Below, one piece after another: positions 7,098-15,581 of a stretch of 32,406 nucleotides of DNA. Below the pieces are notes generated by a model, which ran no database searches, was not told the origin of the DNA, and saw nothing but the letters and a program-made list of their open reading frames with translations. The first letter of the stretch is position 1. The number at the start of each line of letters is the position of its first letter. The position numbers and the translations under genes are program-made. Source of the DNA: Lachnospiraceae bacterium (GTDB lineage: Bacteria; Bacillota; Clostridia; Lachnospirales; Lachnospiraceae); the NCBI GenBank assembly GCA_017635395.1, contig JAGBLN010000027.1, positions 1-32,406 of the forward strand, given 5' to 3'.

Positions 7098-9191
7098 ATG
7101 GCTGAAAAATCATTGAAGAAAATTCTGATAGTTGATGACGAAAGCATTAACTTGTCCTGTGCCCGTTCCGCGCTCAAGGATCAGTGCGAAGTTGCAACTG
7201 CAATTTCAGGTTCTCAGGCGCTCCGTTATCTTGATTCTAATGTTCCTGACCTTATTCTTTTGGATATAGATATGCCCATAATGAGCGGCATCGAAGTCAT
7301 GAAAAGCATCCAGAAGAAAAAGGAACTGAAGGACATTCCGGTAATCTTTCTTTCAGCAAATGCAAATGCTGTTACGGAGAGCGAATGCCTTAATATGGGG
7401 GCTGTGGATTTTATTGCCAAGCCCTTTGTTCCCAGCGTCCTTTCAAACCGTATAAATAAAGTGCTCGAAAACGAGATCAAGCATAAAGTCCTTACAGACG
7501 AGCTTAACGAACGCATACGGGAAATGGCTGATATCAAGGACAAGTCCCAGAAGGACGTTCTTACAGGGCTTTATAACAGGGAATACACCGAAAAACTCGC
7601 CAATGAAAAGCTGGCTCATACCGGCAGGGGATCCCTGTTTATGATAGACATGGATAATTTCAAGGCCATAAATGATACTTACGGTCATATGGCCGGTGAC
7701 GCCGTGCTCAAGATGCTGGCAGAAACCCTGCAGAAGGAATCTGATGAATGCGATATCGTGTGCCGTATAGGCGGCGATGAGTTCATCATGTTCTTTGAAG
7801 GCGAAACTGACAAGAATATCCTTAGCAGAAAAGCGTCCGCAATCATTGCTGATATCTGCAATAAGCTCGACGAGAATAAATATGACACCAATTCATCCAT
7901 ATCCGTCGGCATTGCGCAAGCCCCGGATGACGGCTCAGATTTCAGCAAGCTGTATAATGCTGCAGATAAGGCGCTTTACCATGTAAAGCAGAACGGCAAG
8001 AATTCTTTCCATTTTTTCTCTGATTCAGCCAAGTCTGACAGAAAAAGATCAGAAAACCTTGCGGACATTAACTATATCAGCGAGACCATTAAGCGTTCTG
8101 ACAGTGACGCAGGCGCTTATATGATGGATTTTGATGCCTTTCCCCATGTGTTTAAGTTTATCGCAAGGTATTTTAGCCGCTATGGCAATAATGCAGAGGG
8201 CATACTGCTTACGCTTATGCCGGTAGAGGGGACTTCGCCCACCGAAGCAGATAATGATATTGCCATAGAGAAACTTGAGCAGGCCATATCGGTTTCCCTG
8301 AGGAAGTCCGATGTTTCATCCAGATATTCCACGAGACAGATTTTCCTTGTGCTGCTCAATACCAATGATGACAATGTGCTGACAGTAGTTGAAAGAATTA
8401 ATTCAAATTTCTTCAGCTTTTATTCCGGCGGAAAATATACTATCGCTTATGATTTCCTGCATATCACTGATGAGCATTCATCGGAAACACAGAGGGCAGG
8501 CGGCACTGCTGCAGCAAAGAGCAGCGTTACTGATACTGCTGCATCGAATGACACAGACAAGGATTATTCAAAGGCGCATATATCATCGAATTATGCCGTT
8601 AACGAAGTTTCGTCCGTGAACACTGTTGCCGCGGAGGAAGCGCCTGCAGAAAAAGAGAATATAACTGCTGCGCCTGAATCACCGAAAGAGATTGTCAGTG
8701 CAGTTGCAGAAAAAACTGAAGATGCGCCTGCTGCAGCAGATTTTTCTGCTTCTGACGGCATGGATACAGCAACGGCAAATGAACCTGTACCTGCTGAAAA
8801 TGAGGTGCAAAAGGCAAAAGCAGATTCTGCATCCAAGGCGGCCAAGAGTTTTCTTGGTTCATATGACGATGACGAGCAGGACAGGGATAAAGCTTTTGAC
8901 CCGGTATTTAACAACCGTTATGAGGGTGACACTCCTCAGAGCAGCTCAGATGTTGCAGACAAAAAATATGAACAGATGTCATACGCAGGACTTTACGGCG
9001 AAGCGCCGCGCACGATGCCAAACGACCCTTATAAATACAACAATAAACGGCCTGCATCGAAGAAAGAAAACGAAAAAGATGAATTTAAGGTCACCAGAGG
9101 CAGTTTTAAGCCTGTAGGTGAGCCTGACAGAACCCGTAAAACCTTGGAAGAAACCCAAAAAAGTGAATCGGGTAAAAATAAAAAGAAATAA
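7098..9191 (+). CDS. Response regulator with REC, GGDEF, degenerate GGDEF-like domain and long acidic tail
   Basis: This is a likely cytoplasmic diguanylate cyclase controlled by phosphorylation. The REC domain (about 6-125) has acidic Asp13-Asp14, phosphoacceptor Asp56 (LLDIDMP), Ser86 and Lys108. The GGDEF domain (about 150-307) has an intact GGDEF at 225-229, DxxGLYN and FMIDMDNFKAINDTYGH, so it looks active. The inhibitory RxxD site just upstream is absent. Residues about 325-457 (YMMDFDAF..., LRKSDVSSRYSTRQIFLVLL) resemble a second GGDEF domain in which the signature is STRQI, so it would be inactive. Residues about 458-697 are rich in Ala, Glu, Ser and Asp and probably disordered. The 697-residue length is unusual for a REC-GGDEF protein. 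aroB follows 13 bp downstream. Confidence 0.88.
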   Translation: MAEKSLKKILIVDDESINLSCARSALKDQCEVATAISGSQALRYLDSNVPDLILLDIDMPIMSGIEVMKSIQKKKELKDIPVIFLSANANAVTESECLNMGAVDFIAKPFVPSVLSNRINKVLENEIKHKVLTDELNERIREMADIKDKSQKDVLTGLYNREYTEKLANEKLAHTGRGSLFMIDMDNFKAINDTYGHMAGDAVLKMLAETLQKESDECDIVCRIGGDEFIMFFEGETDKNILSRKASAIIADICNKLDENKYDTNSSISVGIAQAPDDGSDFSKLYNAADKALYHVKQNGKNSFHFFSDSAKSDRKRSENLADINYISETIKRSDSDAGAYMMDFDAFPHVFKFIARYFSRYGNNAEGILLTLMPVEGTSPTEADNDIAIEKLEQAISVSLRKSDVSSRYSTRQIFLVLLNTNDDNVLTVVERINSNFFSFYSGGKYTIAYDFLHITDEHSSETQRAGGTAAAKSSVTDTAASNDTDKDYSKAHISSNYAVNEVSSVNTVAAEEAPAEKENITAAPESPKEIVSAVAEKTEDAPAAADFSASDGMDTATANEPVPAENEVQKAKADSASKAAKSFLGSYDDDEQDRDKAFDPVFNNRYEGDTPQSSSDVADKKYEQMSYAGLYGEAPRTMPNDPYKYNNKRPASKKENEKDEFKVTRGSFKPVGEPDRTRKTLEETQKSESGKNKKK

Positions 9192-9204
9192 AGGAGTTTT
9201 ATAA

Positions 9205-10314
9205 ATGTCCGACCTGATAACAGTCAACATGAACAAAAAACCGATATACGATATCTGTATCGAATCGGACTTTTCAGGACTCGCAGCAAAGATCAAAGAC
9301 CTTGGATTCGAAGGCAAGAAATTCATGGTCATCACTGACAGCAATGTTGAACCTTTATATGCAGAAACAATAAAGGAAGAGCTGAAAGATGTATGTTCAG
9401 CTTTCTTTTTATACTCATTTCCGGCAGGTGAATCCAGCAAGAATCTTGATACTGTCACTAAGATCTTAAGCGAAATGGTTGCAAATAAGATCAACCGTCA
9501 TGATCTTGTGATTGCCCTTGGCGGCGGTGTAGTAGGCGATACGGCGGGTTTCTGTGCGGCAATTTATCAGCGAGGAATTGCCGTTGTACAGGTTCCGACC
9601 ACATTATTGTCCCAGGTAGACTCTTCTGTAGGTGGAAAAACCGGCGTTGATTTTGACGGGTACAAAAATATGGTAGGGGCATTTAAAATGCCTTCACTGG
9701 TCTATATAAACACTTCTACGCTTAATTCACTGGACAGCAGGCAGTATTATTCCGGAATGGCAGAGGTAATGAAGTACGGGCTTATCATGGATGCGTCTTT
9801 CTATGAGTGGATACTGTCGAATATGTATGAAATCCATGATAAAAAGCCGGAAGTTCTTGCTGATATGGTTAAGACCAGCTGTATATGCAAACAAAAAATA
9901 GTAGAGCGCGACCCCTTGGAAAACGGTGACCGCGCACTGCTGAATTTCGGGCATACAATAGGGCATGCCATAGAGAAATATAAGAATTTTGAGCTGATGC
10001 ACGGTGAGTGTGTAGCTCTGGGATGCGTAGCCGCAGCGTATATTTCCTGGCAGAAGGGCAAGCTTTCCAAGGATGAATATTATGAAATAAGGGATATGTT
10101 TGTTCCTTTTAACCTTCCAATATCCATTGATGATATTGATCCGGATAAGGTGCTGGAGCTTACTAAATCTGACAAAAAAGCCATCGATAAAGGCATAAAG
10201 TTTGTATTATTAAAGAGAGTCGGCAAGGCATATATTGACCAGAATGTTACTGACGAAGATATGATCGGGGGGATCAGAGAAATCTATTTTTCTGAGGAGG
10301 ATGAAAAGGAATGA
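9205..10314 (+). CDS. aroB: 3-dehydroquinate synthase
   Basis: AroB catalyses the second step of the shikimate pathway, converting DAHP to 3-dehydroquinate with NAD and a divalent metal. The 369 residues match the family length. The NAD-binding glycine loop is LALGGGVVGDTAGF-like at about 105-116, followed by PTTLLSQVDSSVGGKTGVDF (131-150). The probable metal ligands are Glu187 (GMAEVMKYG), His250 (NFGHTIGHA) and His266 (MHGE). The ribosome binding site is AAAGGAG. The stop overlaps the lspA start (ATGA), so the two are co-translated. The pairing with a signalling gene upstream and a membrane protease downstream appears to be a linkage of convenience. Confidence 0.97.
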   Translation: MSDLITVNMNKKPIYDICIESDFSGLAAKIKDLGFEGKKFMVITDSNVEPLYAETIKEELKDVCSAFFLYSFPAGESSKNLDTVTKILSEMVANKINRHDLVIALGGGVVGDTAGFCAAIYQRGIAVVQVPTTLLSQVDSSVGGKTGVDFDGYKNMVGAFKMPSLVYINTSTLNSLDSRQYYSGMAEVMKYGLIMDASFYEWILSNMYEIHDKKPEVLADMVKTSCICKQKIVERDPLENGDRALLNFGHTIGHAIEKYKNFELMHGECVALGCVAAAYISWQKGKLSKDEYYEIRDMFVPFNLPISIDDIDPDKVLELTKSDKKAIDKGIKFVLLKRVGKAYIDQNVTDEDMIGGIREIYFSEEDEKE

Positions 10315-10967
10315 TATCCCTGACCGCTGATTCACTGATAGTTATTGGTTTTATGCTGTTTTTGGCTGTTTCCAGCATAGTTTTTGCGTTTCTTTCAAGG
10401 TCTTCCATAGCTGATAAAAAGATATCGAAATACAGGAGTTCTTTATTTGTGTGCGATATCGTGACATTTTTATCACTTCTGTATGTAGATTATTTCAGCA
10501 AAGTAAGAGTCCGCGAGAATATGGAACTGGGAGAATCAATAGACCTGATTCCCAGAGTACTGCAGATCTGTTATTTCGAGAACACAGGAGCAGTATGGGG
10601 AATACTTAAAGGAAAAAGCGTTTTTCTGTTAATAACTACGGCCATAATAATGGCAATATGCATATATGTATTCATAAAGGTTCCGGCAGACCGGAAATAC
10701 GCTGCATTTCATGTAGCGCTGACGCTTGTCCTTATAGGAGCTGTCGGTAATATGATCGACCGCTGCATTAAGCAGTCTGTAACCGATTTTATATATGTAT
10801 CTTTAATTGATTTTCCGATTTTTAATGTTGCGGATATCTGTGTAGTTATCGGCGTATTTCTTTTAATGATTTTATTCTTGTTCGTTTACAAAGATTCTGA
10901 CTTAGATTTTCTTAAGCCAAAGTTCATGAAAACTGCAAAAATTGATGAAAATCCGGCAGAAAAGTGA
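10311..10967 (+). CDS. lspA: Lipoprotein signal peptidase (signal peptidase II) with N-terminal extension
   Basis: LspA is a membrane aspartyl protease that removes signal peptides from prolipoproteins. Family blocks are present in order: VDYFSK, LGESIDLIPRVLQICYFENTGAVWGIL, IGAVGNMIDR with the first catalytic Asp, and VTDFIYVSLIDFPIFNVADICV with the second. The protein is 218 residues against the usual 150-170. The extra roughly 50 residues at the N-terminus contain one more hydrophobic helix (about 7-28). The start overlaps the aroB stop by 4 nt and no good internal start would give the standard length. In Clostridia lspA commonly precedes the rluD-like gene on the same strand, but here the rluD-like gene is convergent. 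Confidence 0.93.
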   Translation: MISLTADSLIVIGFMLFLAVSSIVFAFLSRSSIADKKISKYRSSLFVCDIVTFLSLLYVDYFSKVRVRENMELGESIDLIPRVLQICYFENTGAVWGILKGKSVFLLITTAIIMAICIYVFIKVPADRKYAAFHVALTLVLIGAVGNMIDRCIKQSVTDFIYVSLIDFPIFNVADICVVIGVFLLMILFLFVYKDSDLDFLKPKFMKTAKIDENPAEK

Positions 10968-10979
10968 CATAGGGGGCCA

Positions 10980-11023
10980 CATATAACTATTCGCAAAATA
11001 AAGGTTTTACGAATAGTTATATG
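10980..11023. repeat. Perfect 14-bp inverted repeat after lspA
   Basis: CATATAACTATTCG (10980-10993) pairs with CGAATAGTTATATG (11010-11023), and the inner AAAA/TTTT can extend the stem. It begins 13 bp after the lspA stop. There is no long T tract on either strand, so it is only a possible terminator between convergent genes. It could be a transcript-stabilising hairpin or a protein site. Confidence 0.7.
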
Positions 11024-11163
11024 GGAAAAAGCCCATAAATAGGCGCTTTTCCTGATTCTGGTGCTTTTGGGCTTATCCAATCCAGATCCGGTATATCTGA
11101 TAATATGATGTGAAATCTGAAGATGCTTCAAAAGAATTTGATTAAAAAAATTTACCCTATCGA

Positions 11164-11187
11164 TATTTAAAAAATATTTTTTAAATA
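11164..11187. repeat. 24-bp perfect A/T palindrome between lspA and the rluD-like gene
   Basis: Every base from 11164 to 11187 is A or T, and the segment equals its own reverse complement (centre TATTTTTT/AAAAAATA). It lies 50-75 bp beyond the stop of the rluD-like gene on the minus strand. It may help termination. Otherwise the 10968-11239 gap shows no gene. Confidence 0.65.
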
Positions 11188-11239
11188 ATTTATTACAAAT
11201 TTATTCTTTGAAAATTTCACCTTATATACGGCTTAAATT

Positions 11240-12160
11240 TCAGCCTTCCAGATCCTTTAATATTTTCACGAAATATTCGGGCAGTTCTGAATCAAACTGT
11301 ATCCATTCATCGCTTCCTGGATGCTTAAATCCTATGGATTTAGCGTGCAATACCTGACCGCCGGTTTTTTTGTACTTATTTTCGTGGATTCCGTAAAGTT
11401 CGTCGCCAATTAGCGGATGGCCAATATGAGCCATATGAACACGGATCTGATGAGTGCGTCCAGTTTCCAAATTGCACTTTATGTATGAATATCCGTTAAA
11501 TTCCTTAAGAACTGTATAATGAGTTACGGCAGATTTACCGGAAAGCCGGTCCACAACAGCCATTTTTTTACGGTCTGATGCCGATCTGCCGATATTGGCA
11601 TCCACGGTACCGAACTCTTCGTTAAATCTTCCGTGGACTATGGCGTGGTAAGTCCTTTCTATTGAATGGTCCTTTAGCTGTGCCGCTATTTTCCTGTGGG
11701 AATTATCATTTTTGCATATTATAAGAAGACCTGATGTATCCTTGTCAATCCTATGGACTATGCCCGGTCGCAGGATTCCGTTGATTCCGGACAGGTCTTT
11801 ACAGTGATAAAGAACAGCATTTACAAGGGTTCCGGACAGATGCCCAGGTGCCGGATGCACCACTACCCCTTTCTGTTTGTTGATTATCAGCAAATCACTG
11901 TCTTCATACACTATGTCTATAGGGATATTTTCAGGAACGATTTCCGGAACAACAGGTTCCGGAAGATTGAATATTAATTCATCACCGGCTTCAGCTTTTT
12001 GTGATGATTTAGTGACAGCAGTGCCGTTTTTTGTCACGGCACCGTCCTTTATGAGTTTCTGGATAAAAGTCCTGGAACAGTCCGGCATAAGCTCGCTCAG
12101 GAGTTTGTCGAGCCTTTTGCCGTCGGATTCATCTTCTGTGATAAATTTATACTGAGGCAT
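11240..12160 (-). CDS. RluD-family 23S rRNA pseudouridine synthase
   Basis: This enzyme isomerises uridine to pseudouridine in large-subunit rRNA. The 306 residues match the family. An S4 RNA-binding domain occupies about 14-70 (KRLDKLLSELMPDCSRTFIQKLIKDGAV). The catalytic block RPGIVHRIDKDTSGLLIICKND carries Asp139. The C-terminal block TGRTHQIRVHMAHIGHPLIGDELYG is typical. In Clostridia an RluD-like gene usually follows lspA. The exact target uridines (RluD, RluB or RluC type) cannot be told from sequence alone. It is transcribed convergently to lspA and lies downstream of the AI-2E permease gene with a 113-bp gap. Confidence 0.95.
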   Translation of the reverse strand: MPQYKFITEDESDGKRLDKLLSELMPDCSRTFIQKLIKDGAVTKNGTAVTKSSQKAEAGDELIFNLPEPVVPEIVPENIPIDIVYEDSDLLIINKQKGVVVHPAPGHLSGTLVNAVLYHCKDLSGINGILRPGIVHRIDKDTSGLLIICKNDNSHRKIAAQLKDHSIERTYHAIVHGRFNEEFGTVDANIGRSASDRKKMAVVDRLSGKSAVTHYTVLKEFNGYSYIKCNLETGRTHQIRVHMAHIGHPLIGDELYGIHENKYKKTGGQVLHAKSIGFKHPGSDEWIQFDSELPEYFVKILKDLEG

Positions 12161-12273
12161 ATGGATCCTTATTGTGATTCAAAATTACATCCGTTTTATT
12201 CTATTAGACTGAAGTTATCGCTGTTATTGTTTACGCCGTTCAAAAATCCTTCGGTTTCACCCTTAGACAGCAT

Positions 12274-13734
12274 TCAGTCTGTTGAATCAGACTTCGTATT
12301 ATTTCCGTCGGACGGCTGAACAGCTGCTGATTTTTCGGCTGATGTGTTTTTCTCTGCTGTCTCGTTTTCAGCTATATCATCATCTTCGTCATGATTTTTT
12401 CTTCTGGCAAGAATCTCTTTAAAAGTTCTTCTTGATACGATATTCTGTACCTCATTTTCCGGAAGCTTTACGAACTTGCCGTTCTCGTCAATATAATCCA
12501 CATGAACATATTCTTTGGTATTGTCCGGCAGTTTCCTTTGCTTGATGGCAGAGGCTATCCATGCGCTGAAGGCTGTATAAATAACAGCAAACAGAGGCAC
12601 GCCCACCAGCATTCCTACAACGCCCCAGAGTCCTCCGAAGAACGTTATGGCAAATATTACCCAGAACGCGGAAAGGCCGGTTGACTGGCTGAATATCATA
12701 GGGCCAAGTATATTTCCGTCAAACTGCTGAAGCAATAAGATCATTATGATGAAATACAGCCCCTGTTTCGGGTCTACCATAAGTATCAGTATTGCACTGG
12801 GGATGGCGCCGATAAAAGGGCCAAAATAAGGAATGATATTTGTAACGCCTACGATCATTGCAATCAGCGGTGCAAAAGGCAGTTTCATGATGCTCATGAT
12901 GATGTAGCAAAGAATACCGATAATAAAGGAATCTATCAGCTTCCCTGAAAAGAAACCTAAAAATGTTTTATTGGTAAAGCGCACATTATGGATAAATGCA
13001 TTAGCGCTTTCCCGTCTCATAATTGCATATATTATTTTCTTGCCCTGGCCGATGAAGAGTTCCTTACTGTTAATGACATAAATGGATATCAGTATGCCAA
13101 GAACCAGGTTCATGATCCATTTTACAAGGCTGAAAACCCCGTTAGAAAGCCCAAGGGCCACATCCTTGCCACGGCCGATTATGTTTGTAGCAACCCAGCT
13201 GTTGATGTCATCCTGATGCTCTGTCAGCAGTTCCTGGAATTTCTCCTCAAGCTGGGGATATTTCATCAGCATAGTATTTATCCAGTTGATAAAATTCTCG
13301 CTGTATTCCGGGAACTGGTTAACAATGTTTTCTATGCTTTTTACGACTTCAGGTATTACAAATGAGAAAAACAGATAAAAAAGCCAAATAACAAAGGCAT
13401 AAACAATTACTATAGAATAAACACGGAGTCTTTTGTGTACCCTGGCTTTTTTAGCCTGGCTTATTTCTCCACCATTTTTTCTGTCTTTGTATATCCATTT
13501 TTTGGTCTTTTCATTAAGTATTATCCGTTCTATGCCATCAATAAGAGGACTTAAGAGATATGCAATAACAAAACCGTTGACTACAGGCATTATTATTTTG
13601 AAGAATTTTCCTATTGCCCCGATCACTACCGGCAGATTGAATATTGTATACCCAATTAAAATAATTATAGTAACGGAAGAGACTATGGTAAGTCCCCAGT
13701 ACAGATATTTCTTTTTTTCCTCGTCAAATCTCAA
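12274..13734 (-). CDS. AI-2E family transporter (PerM-like permease)
   Basis: This polytopic membrane protein belongs to the AI-2E/PerM family, whose members export small molecules or act in ion or osmotic tolerance. The substrate here is unknown. The start is probably the TTG at 13734, which has GGAGG 8 nt upstream and gives MRFDEEKKKYLYWGLT. The ATG at 13749 overlaps that ribosome binding site, and the longer frame to 13863 would run into the divergent recombinase gene. About seven or eight hydrophobic segments are visible. The C-terminal half has IIPYFGPFIGAIPSAILI and FFGGLWGVVGMLVGVPLFAVIY, the family hallmarks. The last 45 residues are acidic and polar, probably a disordered cytoplasmic tail. 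Confidence 0.9.
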   Translation of the reverse strand: MRFDEEKKKYLYWGLTIVSSVTIIILIGYTIFNLPVVIGAIGKFFKIIMPVVNGFVIAYLLSPLIDGIERIILNEKTKKWIYKDRKNGGEISQAKKARVHKRLRVYSIVIVYAFVIWLFYLFFSFVIPEVVKSIENIVNQFPEYSENFINWINTMLMKYPQLEEKFQELLTEHQDDINSWVATNIIGRGKDVALGLSNGVFSLVKWIMNLVLGILISIYVINSKELFIGQGKKIIYAIMRRESANAFIHNVRFTNKTFLGFFSGKLIDSFIIGILCYIIMSIMKLPFAPLIAMIVGVTNIIPYFGPFIGAIPSAILILMVDPKQGLYFIIMILLLQQFDGNILGPMIFSQSTGLSAFWVIFAITFFGGLWGVVGMLVGVPLFAVIYTAFSAWIASAIKQRKLPDNTKEYVHVDYIDENGKFVKLPENEVQNIVSRRTFKEILARRKNHDEDDDIAENETAEKNTSAEKSAAVQPSDGNNTKSDSTD

Positions 13735-13778
13735 GATCCCGTCCTCCATGTATGACAGTATGAAAAACACCACATTAA

Positions 13779-13787
13779 AGTATAACA
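13779..13787 (-). promoter_or_regulatory. Possible extended -10 promoter for the AI-2E gene
   Basis: On the minus strand the site reads TGTTATACT (TG-N-TATACT) about 38 nt before the predicted TTG start. No convincing -35 is present, so this is a weak call. A lone TTTACATAA copy at 13792-13800 lies just upstream. Confidence 0.4.
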
Positions 13788-13856
13788 CTAATTTACATAA
13801 TATGGTACAATAAACTGACAGGAAAATTATACTATACAATAAAGGTTTCCGAAATA

Positions 13857-14921
13857 ATGGCAAATTATTCTAACAAAAGCTATCATGAACAGGTCAAAAT
13901 AAAAAACATAGAGAAACTCAGGCAGCTTGAGGCCGATATGCCGCCTTATTGCCATGTTTTTTTTCGTGGCATATCAGACAATACAAGCAACCGTACAAAA
14001 GTAGCCTATGCCTATGACCTGCAGATATTCTTCAAATTTGTTAATGACCATATAGTCGATACGCCCTATCCTGCCATAAAGGACATTCCCCTTTCAGTTA
14101 TCGAAAAGATAGAAAAATTAGATATTGAGTCATACATGGAATATCTTTCATGGTATGAGGGGCCTGACGGCGTTGCGCACAGTAATGATGAGCGTGGAAA
14201 AAGCAGGAAGCTTTCTGCCCTTAGAAGTTTTTATTCATATCTATATGAGTCGGAGTTATTGAAATCAAATCCAGCGTCCATAGTCCATATGCCCAAGATT
14301 CATGAAAAGAATATAATACGCTTAGAACCTGACGAAGTTGCCAAGCTTTTGGATATAATCGAAAACGGTTCTGAAAGCGAGAGCGGGCATCAGATGAAAT
14401 ATCATGCACGTACTATGCAGAGGGATCTTGCGCTTATTACCCTTCTTCTTGGTACCGGCATCCGAGTTTCGGAATGTGTGGGTCTGGATATTAAGGATAT
14501 AGATTTCGATAATGGAGCCATAAGGATAGTCAGGAAAGGCGGAAACGAGGCCAAAGTTTATTTTGGCGAGGAAGTTGAAGAGGCACTCACGAACTACCTT
14601 GACGAGCGCATGGGAACCGTCGCTCTGCCCGGACATGAGAATGCGCTCTTTCTCTCTATCCAGAACAAGCGTATCACCGTCCGCGCTGTTGAGAACCTGG
14701 TGAAAAAATATGCATCTCAGGTTACTTCATTGAAGAAAATCACTCCGCATAAACTGCGTTCCACCTACGGCACCGAGCTGTATAAGGAAAGCGGCGACAT
14801 CTATCTGGTTGCCAGTGTGCTGGGTCACAAAGATGTTAATACCACCAGAAAACACTATGCCTCAATGAACGATGAGCAGAAACGCAAGGCGGCAGATATG
14901 GTTAAATTACGCAAGGACTGA
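13857..14921 (+). CDS. XerC/XerD-like tyrosine recombinase
   Basis: This is a site-specific recombinase or integrase of the XerC/D type with 354 residues. The N-terminal SAM-like core-binding domain spans about 25-140. The catalytic domain has all six expected residues: Arg203 (GTGIRVSECVGL), Lys227 (RKGGN), His298 and Arg301 (TPHKLRSTYGT), His324 (LGHKDVNTTRKHY) and nucleophile Tyr334. It is somewhat longer than classical Xer proteins, and the first roughly 35 residues form an extension. The ribosome binding site is weak (AAAGG). There are no phage genes beside it, so a housekeeping chromosome-dimer or SOS-linked role is more likely than an element integrase. It ends 12 bp before the convergent LysM gene. 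Confidence 0.93.
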   Translation: MANYSNKSYHEQVKIKNIEKLRQLEADMPPYCHVFFRGISDNTSNRTKVAYAYDLQIFFKFVNDHIVDTPYPAIKDIPLSVIEKIEKLDIESYMEYLSWYEGPDGVAHSNDERGKSRKLSALRSFYSYLYESELLKSNPASIVHMPKIHEKNIIRLEPDEVAKLLDIIENGSESESGHQMKYHARTMQRDLALITLLLGTGIRVSECVGLDIKDIDFDNGAIRIVRKGGNEAKVYFGEEVEEALTNYLDERMGTVALPGHENALFLSIQNKRITVRAVENLVKKYASQVTSLKKITPHKLRSTYGTELYKESGDIYLVASVLGHKDVNTTRKHYASMNDEQKRKAADMVKLRKD

Positions 14922-14932
14922 CTCAGTGCCGC

Positions 14933-15373
14933 TTATCTGAACTCCTTATCATAATAAGGGATGATTATTCTCTGGCCGGAAACGATATGATCTCTGTCTA
15001 TATCATTGATCGTGCATACTTCGGAGATGTACTCCTCGTCTGATTTGATTTCTGCTATATTATAAAGATCTGCATAAGCGCTCAATGTGTCGCCGGACTG
15101 AACGATAATGCTTGTGAAATACTTATAATATCCGTTATATGTACCGTGATCCTCTGACTCTGCCTTTGCCCTGTTGCCGAATAAAATAAGGAGGCTGAGC
15201 AGCATTGCTGCGGCAGTAAGCAGCAACAAGGAAAAATTCCTGCTGTCGCCAAAAGGCCGTGCTGAAACTCTAGAACGGCTGCGTGAACGCTGTTTTCTCT
15301 GGTCAGCCATCCTGTCAGCCCTTCTGCACTTGCTTATATAATTTCTTCTGCTTGAATATCCCTTTCTTCTCAT
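14933..15373 (-). CDS. LysM-domain membrane protein, YneA-like SOS division inhibitor candidate
   Basis: This 146-residue protein has a strongly basic cytoplasmic head (residues 1-45, many Arg) and one transmembrane helix (about 48-67). An extracellular LysM-like domain follows (about 88-140: SIIVQSGDTLSAYADLYN... HIVSGQRIIIPYY). The ATG at 15373 was chosen because GGGGAGGA stands 9 nt before it; the in-frame TTG at 15379 is too close. It is divergent from lexA and its promoter spacer is filled by a LexA-like box. In B. subtilis the divergent neighbour of lexA is yneA, which encodes a small TM-LysM protein that halts division during the SOS response. The same role is inferred here, though the head is longer than that of YneA. 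Confidence 0.82.
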   Translation of the reverse strand: MRRKGYSSRRNYISKCRRADRMADQRKQRSRSRSRVSARPFGDSRNFSLLLLTAAAMLLSLLILFGNRAKAESEDHGTYNGYYKYFTSIIVQSGDTLSAYADLYNIAEIKSDEEYISEVCTINDIDRDHIVSGQRIIIPYYDKEFR

Positions 15374-15466
15374 TTTCAAATTCCTCCCCGGCTAACCTTT
15401 TTATGTTGCTTTTTTTTATTTGTTTTTATTAATGCAGTTTGTTTGATTACGCTTTTTTGCTTTTTT

Positions 15467-15480
15467 CGAACATTGTTTCG
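15467..15480. promoter_or_regulatory. LexA-box-like site 1 (imperfect)
   Basis: CGAACATTGTTTCG, one mismatch from the Firmicute CGAAC-N4-GTTCG operator. It lies downstream of the predicted start of the LysM gene transcript. Confidence 0.55.
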
Positions 15481-15482
15481 TG

Positions 15483-15496
15483 TGAACAGCTGTTCG
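15483..15496. promoter_or_regulatory. LexA box 2 (perfect GAAC-N4-GTTC)
   Basis: TGAACAGCTGTTCG contains the perfect palindrome GAACAGCTGTTC. It lies at the predicted transcription start region of the LysM/YneA-like gene, a classic repressing position. Confidence 0.85.
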
Positions 15497-15506
15497 CCAT
15501 ATTTGT

Positions 15507-15535
15507 AGTATATCGAACAGTTGTTTTTATGTCAA
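15507..15535 (-). promoter_or_regulatory. Predicted promoter of the LysM/YneA-like gene
   Basis: On the minus strand TTGACA (15535-15530), a 17-nt spacer and TATACT (15512-15507). LexA-like box 3 fills most of the spacer. The leader would be about 125 nt. Confidence 0.78.
15514..15527. promoter_or_regulatory. LexA-box-like site 3
   Basis: CGAACAGTTGTTTT, a near match to CGAAC-N4-GTTCG, lying between the -35 and -10 of the LysM gene promoter. Confidence 0.7.
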
Positions 15536-15544
15536 GAGAAAATT

Positions 15545-15558
15545 CGAAATTTTGTTCG
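15545..15558. promoter_or_regulatory. LexA-box-like site 4
   Basis: CGAAATTTTGTTCG, one mismatch from CGAAC-N4-GTTCG. It lies between the two divergent promoters. Confidence 0.6.
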
Positions 15559-15571
15559 GAAAATTTGTTCT
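15558..15571. promoter_or_regulatory. LexA-box-like site 5 (weak)
   Basis: GGAAAATTTGTTCT has a perfect right half (GTTC) and a left half GAAA. It abuts site 4, so the two may be a tandem pair or one may be chance. Confidence 0.4.
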
Positions 15572-15581
15572 GAAAATATGT

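Noticed and set aside
8591-9117. Long frames on both strands opposite or shifted from the acidic tail of the REC-GGDEF gene
   Set aside because: They follow from the Ala/Glu/Ser-rich codon pattern of the real gene and have no start signals.
13750-13863. N-terminal extension of the AI-2E permease to position 13863
   Set aside because: It would overlap the divergent recombinase gene and the predicted promoter; GGAGG-TTG at 13734 is a better start.
13857-14921. Integrase of a prophage or integrative element
   Set aside because: No phage, conjugation or attachment-site features flank the recombinase gene; the neighbours are core genes.
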